This document shows, one piece after another, positions 5,270 through 8,364 of a DNA stretch of 8,364 bases. The DNA is from UBA8290 sp964230965 (GTDB lineage Bacteria > Bacillota_I > Bacilli_A > Acholeplasmatales > Acholeplasmataceae): contig CAXRJA010000046.1 in the NCBI GenBank assembly GCA_964230965.1, forward strand, positions 1-8,364, in the 5' to 3' direction. How positions within the stretch are numbered: the first letter of the stretch is position 1; each line of letters begins with the position of its first letter. Below the pieces are notes generated by a model. It did no database searches. It saw only the letters and a list, made by a program, of their open reading frames with translations, and was not told the origin of the DNA. A program made the translations under genes and the position numbers.

Positions 5270-6349
5270 TTAATTTGTTGCTCTCACGCGTGCCCAAAGT
5301 TCTGCCATTTTTACTTTTAAATCTGTGTTGTATCTAAATATGGAATCATTGGTTCTCACGACCATACGATATGAAGCTTCTGCGTATGTTTCATTTGTAA
5401 TCACATCATTAATCACATCTGTTCTCGGTGCAGTATATCCAACATATTCTGTATTTAGCAACATATTATCATAACTTGTCATAAAGTTAATGAAATCATA
5501 AGCGGCATCTTTATTAGGGGCATTTTTAGGAATGACAAATGCATCTAACCACACATTGGTTCCAGATGCTGGGACATAATACCCTAAGTCTTCATTTTCA
5601 TCCATTAAATAAACGGCATCACCTGAATATGTCAGAGCCATTGCATATTGTGTACTTCCAGAAACAAGCATTGCATCAAATACTTCATCTGTTGCATATG
5701 TGACATTGGAATTTCTATCTTGACCAATGAGCCAAGCTTCAGCCGCTTGTAATTGTGCATCTGTTGGATTGTTGATATCGACATCACCGCCATATAGAGA
5801 TTTTAATGCAACCATAATCATATCTCTTGTTGAGTCATAGAACATGACGTCTTTTTCATATGCATTTAATGCATTCCAACCATGTGTCTCTAGTTCTTCT
5901 AATGTTATTTTAGTGGAATCATATAAAATACCAAAGTTACCAAAAAAATATGGAACAGAGTAATTTAAAATATTAAAATCTGCAGGGTCACATCCACAAT
6001 CTGGCCAAAATTCAGTAATTGAGGGATCTAATACATCTTTTGTCATATTGATGCGTGACCAATCGATTGTTTCAAGTAATCCTTTCACCGCAAGTTCTTC
6101 AATGGCGTAATCACTTGGCACAACAAGATCATATCGATTTGATTGATCTTCTACCTGAGGAATGGCAACTTCATTCGAATCAAAAACAACTAATTCTACT
6201 TTGACACCATATTCCTCCTCAAAAGCATCCAATAAGGATTCATCAATATATTCTGTTGGCATGAATAATTTGATGCTGTTACTAGCTTCACAAGAAGCGA
6301 GAACTGAAAGTGTTAATGCTAACACGATAAGTACTACTATTTTTTTCAT
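5270..6349 (-). CDS. potD: Polyamine ABC transporter substrate-binding lipoprotein PotD
   Basis: PotD is the membrane-anchored receptor that captures spermidine or putrescine and delivers it to PotBC. The N-terminus MKKIVVLIVLALTLSVLASC is a lipoprotein signal peptide with lipobox LASC (17-20), so C20 should be lipidated. The mature part is a class of periplasmic-binding fold seen in PotD/PotF: YDLVVPSDYAIEEL (73-86), SVPYFFGNFGILYDS (131-145), DSTRDMIMVAL (172-182), YSGDAV (241-246), NVWLDAFVIP (265-274, with W267 and D269 aligning with ligand-binding W255/D257 of E. coli PotD) and YVGYTAPR (302-309). The position of E. coli W34 is Pro31 here, and C118-G-C120 is an unusual insert, so substrate preference is uncertain. 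Length 359 is normal. The ATG overlaps the potC stop (ATGA), with a perfect AAGGAGG 7 nt upstream. Last gene of the pot operon. Confidence 0.93.
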   Translation of the reverse strand: MKKIVVLIVLALTLSVLASCEASNSIKLFMPTEYIDESLLDAFEEEYGVKVELVVFDSNEVAIPQVEDQSNRYDLVVPSDYAIEELAVKGLLETIDWSRINMTKDVLDPSITEFWPDCGCDPADFNILNYSVPYFFGNFGILYDSTKITLEELETHGWNALNAYEKDVMFYDSTRDMIMVALKSLYGGDVDINNPTDAQLQAAEAWLIGQDRNSNVTYATDEVFDAMLVSGSTQYAMALTYSGDAVYLMDENEDLGYYVPASGTNVWLDAFVIPKNAPNKDAAYDFINFMTSYDNMLLNTEYVGYTAPRTDVINDVITNETYAEASYRMVVRTNDSIFRYNTDLKVKMAELWARVRATN

Positions 6350-7134
6350 TCTTCTTCCTCCTTAAGGTTTTTTTTGGTTTTAAAATAATCATAAGTGATT
6401 TTCATCCCTATGACTAAAATAATGAGGGTCGATAACGCGTTGATTGTTGGTTCAATCCCACGTTTTAAGGTATACAAGTATATGGAGATGTTTTTTACAG
6501 CAGATCCACTACTTGCAAAATAACTGATGACAAAATCATCAAATGACATGGTAAACGCAATGGCTGCGCCAGCAATAATACCAATACGAATTTGAGGTAA
6601 AATCACATACCACAATGTCTGTAACGGTGTGGCACCTAAATCATTAGAAGCAGAAATTAAGTCTGCATCCATTTGTCTTACTTTTGGATATACAGTAATC
6701 ACTACATATGGCACACTGAATGCGATATGTGCAATGATCATTGTGGTAAGGCCACGTTCAATTTGAAATGCGCCAAATAAAACAAAGAAACTAATGGCGG
6801 TGACAATTTCAGGATTCACAATGGGAATATTGTTAAAATTTAACGTCCATTCTCTTAACCATTTTTTGTTTTTAGATAAACTAATAGCCCCTAGTGTACC
6901 AATAATAGTAGATATGATGGTAGATATAATCGCAACCAATATGGTTGTGAAGACAGCATCCATGATGGTACTACTTTCAAATAATTTCACATACCATTCT
7001 AGTGAAAATCCTGTGAATTGAATGAGGGATTTTGAATCATTAAAACTAAAGATGACTAAACTCATGATAGGTAAATATATGATGAGTAAAATGATCCATA
7101 AAAATGTTTTAGATGAGAGTGTATGTTTATTCAT
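6346..7134 (-). CDS. potC: Polyamine ABC transporter permease PotC
   Basis: PotC is one of two membrane subunits forming the polyamine channel. The product is 262 residues from the ATG at 7134, the normal PotC size. About six hydrophobic segments are visible, the first at residues 11-30. Family landmarks are NIPIVNPEIVTAISFFVLF (102-120), the cytoplasmic EAA coupling loop SASNDLGATPLQTLWYVILP (161-180), which docks on the PotA ATPase, and FTMSFDDFVISYF (194-206), characteristic of PotC. The C-terminal tail is very acidic (EEEE) because those codons double as the potD ribosome site. A longer frame opens at 7230 but would add a stretch overlapping potB. The ATG at 7134 has GGAGGG 6 nt upstream and overlaps the potB end by 8 nt, so I prefer it. 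Confidence 0.95.
   Translation of the reverse strand: MNKHTLSSKTFLWIILLIIYLPIMSLVIFSFNDSKSLIQFTGFSLEWYVKLFESSTIMDAVFTTILVAIISTIISTIIGTLGAISLSKNKKWLREWTLNFNNIPIVNPEIVTAISFFVLFGAFQIERGLTTMIIAHIAFSVPYVVITVYPKVRQMDADLISASNDLGATPLQTLWYVILPQIRIGIIAGAAIAFTMSFDDFVISYFASSGSAVKNISIYLYTLKRGIEPTINALSTLIILVIGMKITYDYFKTKKNLKEEEE
6357..6363 (-). promoter_or_regulatory. Perfect Shine-Dalgarno of potD within the potC 3' end
   Basis: AAGGAGG on the minus strand, 7 nt before the potD ATG at 6349. It is the fullest anti-16S match in the window and encodes the K-E-E part of the PotC tail. It suggests higher translation of the receptor than of the channel subunits, as expected for ABC importers. Confidence 0.85.
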
Positions 7135-7969
7135 CGCCACCCTCCGTATATTTATCAACTTTTTTAATGGCGTATAAAAATACGAGGATGAGTCCTGCCA
7201 TGAGTAAAGCAATCGATGATCCGTAACCAAAATCTCCTTGAGAAATCATGGCATTTTCGATTAAGTTCCCAATTAAGAAACGTCCAGCACCTAAGTATTT
7301 AGGGACGACAAGCGTTGTTGCAGAAGGCAAAAATACCATCATAATACCTGATAAAACACCTGAAATACTTAAAGGCATCACAACCTTAATAAGAGTTTGA
7401 AGCTTATTAGCACCTAAATCTGATGCAGATTCATATAAAATGATATCAATTTTAGATAACACCGTATATATTGGAAGTACCATGAATGGTAAATAGACAT
7501 ACGTCATCCCAATAATAATTGCAAGATTCGTTCCTATAAGATCCGGTGCAATCATTAAGATTACCTGTTCTAACGCTTTTGTCCTTAATAACATATTGAT
7601 CCACATTGGCGCAGTAATTAATAATATCAGTAAGGTCTTCGTTTTTGTATGAGACTTTGAAATAATATAAGCAAGTGGATATCCAATCACAAGCGATACT
7701 AATGTTGCAACAAAAGCAAGTCCAATCGATTCTGCCATAAGACCAACAAAGATGGGTTCATTAATAAATCTTAAGTAATTATCTAATGTAAAGATAAGTG
7801 TAAATGTTTGAGATGTTTCTCTCGATTGAAATGAATACAAAAGCATAAGAAAGATTGGAATCATAATGAGCACTATGATCAATGCTTGATAAGGTATCCC
7901 AAGGAATCCTTCAAACATCCAACGTTTTTTCGTTTTTGCTTTGGGTCTAGTCATCACAAATGGCTTCAA
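7127..7969 (-). CDS. potB: Polyamine ABC transporter permease PotB
   Basis: PotB is the second channel subunit and pairs with PotC. The product is 280 residues with a basic cytoplasmic N-terminus (RPKAKTKKRW) and about six membrane segments, the first at about 28-46. The EAA loop is YESASDLGANKLQTLIKVVM (179-198), and LPSATTLVVPKYLGAG (214-229) followed by FLIGNLIENA and QGDFGYGSSIALLM is typical of PotB. The start is unusual: the frame as given opens with TTG at 7969, whose last two bases plus the next A are the potA TGA stop (TTGA), with GGAG 8 nt upstream (7978-7981). The alternative ATG at 7954 gives MTRPKAKT, shortening the protein by five residues, but has no clear ribosome site. Family assignment is firm; the start is about evenly open, slightly favouring TTG. 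Confidence 0.94.
   Translation of the reverse strand: MKPFVMTRPKAKTKKRWMFEGFLGIPYQALIIVLIMIPIFLMLLYSFQSRETSQTFTLIFTLDNYLRFINEPIFVGLMAESIGLAFVATLVSLVIGYPLAYIISKSHTKTKTLLILLITAPMWINMLLRTKALEQVILMIAPDLIGTNLAIIIGMTYVYLPFMVLPIYTVLSKIDIILYESASDLGANKLQTLIKVVMPLSISGVLSGIMMVFLPSATTLVVPKYLGAGRFLIGNLIENAMISQGDFGYGSSIALLMAGLILVFLYAIKKVDKYTEGGDE
7140..7145 (-). promoter_or_regulatory. Ribosome binding site fixing the potC start
   Basis: GGAGGG on the minus strand, within the last potB codons, 6 nt from its edge (7140) to the ATG at 7134 on counting the core GGAGG. It supports the 262-residue PotC over the longer upstream frame. Confidence 0.85.
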
Positions 7970-8364
7970 TTTGAACGCTCCATCACATGAATATCTTCAG
8001 GAAGAAAAGAGAGTCCTACCTTTTTATTAAGTGGCTGTACATCTGTTGTATGAATGGTATAGATGCGATCTTTAGTCTCTACATCAATCTCATAATGTAC
8101 ACCTTTAAATACAATATCAACAACAGTCCCTTCAACAAGACCCTCTTTTACATCTACAATATCAATGTCTTCTGGTCGAATGACAATGTCTACTTCTTCA
8201 TTAAGTCCAAAACCTTTGTCTACACATGTAAAATCTTGATGATCAAAATGCACAAGAAAATCTGTTTTCATGACACCTTCAATGATATTTGATTCACCGA
8301 TAAAGGTTGCAACAAATTTATTAATTGGTTCATTGTAAATATCTACAGGTGTGCCTACTTGTTG
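7966..8364 (-). CDS. potA: Polyamine ABC transporter ATPase PotA, C-terminal 132 residues (N-terminus beyond window)
   Basis: PotA hydrolyses ATP to drive polyamine import through PotBC. The frame is open to the right edge, so this is a fragment and not a short gene. The first in-window residues are QQVGTPVDIYNEPINKFVAT, then FIGESNIIEG. That is the conserved end of the nucleotide-binding domain (G-T-P-x-x-I-Y-x-x-P-x-N-x-F-V-A-x-F-I-G-E-S-N) in PotA/MalK-type ATPases. The rest is the TOBE regulatory/OB-like domain with IRPEDI at about 62-67 and a second similar element, FLPEDIHVM, near the end. The Walker A, Walker B and signature motifs lie outside. A Met at 8271 is internal, not a start. 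The TGA stop overlaps the potB TTG. Any operon promoter or leader control lies off the right edge. Confidence 0.94.
   Translation of the reverse strand, partial: QQVGTPVDIYNEPINKFVATFIGESNIIEGVMKTDFLVHFDHQDFTCVDKGFGLNEEVDIVIRPEDIDIVDVKEGLVEGTVVDIVFKGVHYEIDVETKDRIYTIHTTDVQPLNKKVGLSFLPEDIHVMERSN

Noticed and set aside
7135..7230. Thirty-two extra N-terminal residues on PotC from an ATG at 7230
   Set aside because: The stretch is the potB 3' end read in another frame and is polar and un-PotC-like; the ATG at 7134 has a strong ribosome site and gives a normal length.
7966..8271. A separate 101-residue gene starting at the Met at 8271
   Set aside because: The same frame continues open to the right edge and upstream residues match the conserved end of the PotA nucleotide-binding domain, so the Met is internal.
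7987..8292. Plus-strand 101-codon open frame antisense to potA
   Set aside because: It is rich in Asn, Ile, Tyr and Phe as expected from reversed AT-rich coding, has no ribosome site and no recognisable domain, and lies wholly opposite a certain gene.

Overview
The window is AT-rich, gene-dense bacterial DNA. Nearly all coding is on the minus strand, genes overlap or nearly touch, and the stop codons include TGA (nusB, potC, potA) while tryptophan is TGG. This fits a low-GC Firmicute/Mollicute-type bacterium that keeps the standard genetic code, such as Acholeplasma, Izemoplasma-like or Erysipelotrichia-like lineages. It does not fit a Mycoplasma that reads TGA as Trp. The exact genus cannot be fixed from the sequence alone.

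Layout, left to right. (1) 1-816, minus: the N-terminal two thirds of a Y-family translesion DNA polymerase (DinB/Pol IV), running off the left edge. (2) 817-874: a short divergent promoter region whose two predicted -10 boxes overlap. (3) 875-1042, plus: a 55-residue single-pass membrane protein of unknown function, the only plus-strand gene. It ends in an intrinsic terminator folded from the last codons of both itself and the convergent recN. (4) 1039-5186, minus: a tight five-gene cluster transcribed nusB-xseA-xseB-tlyA-recN (transcription antitermination, exonuclease VII, rRNA 2'-O-methyltransferase, DNA repair ATPase). This is a shortened form of the conserved Firmicute nusB...recN neighbourhood. 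(5) 5187-5269: a spacer with a strong intrinsic terminator for the upstream operon and a possible nusB promoter. (6) 5270-8364, minus: a polyamine ABC transporter operon potA-potB-potC-potD, with potA cut by the right edge.

The pot genes form one import machine: PotA ATPase, PotB and PotC membrane channel, and PotD lipoprotein receptor. They are linked by 4-8 nt overlaps, and potD has the strongest Shine-Dalgarno in the window, which suits a receptor needed in excess. The nusB-recN cluster joins RNA and DNA maintenance functions, and recN and dinB lie on the same strand with only the small opposing gene between them.

The window is mostly ordinary core genome. I did not find a convincing undescribed system, CRISPR array, mobile element, tRNA or rRNA. 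The most interesting spots are the small membrane gene with its interlocked promoter and shared terminator, and an unusual CxC motif in PotD.
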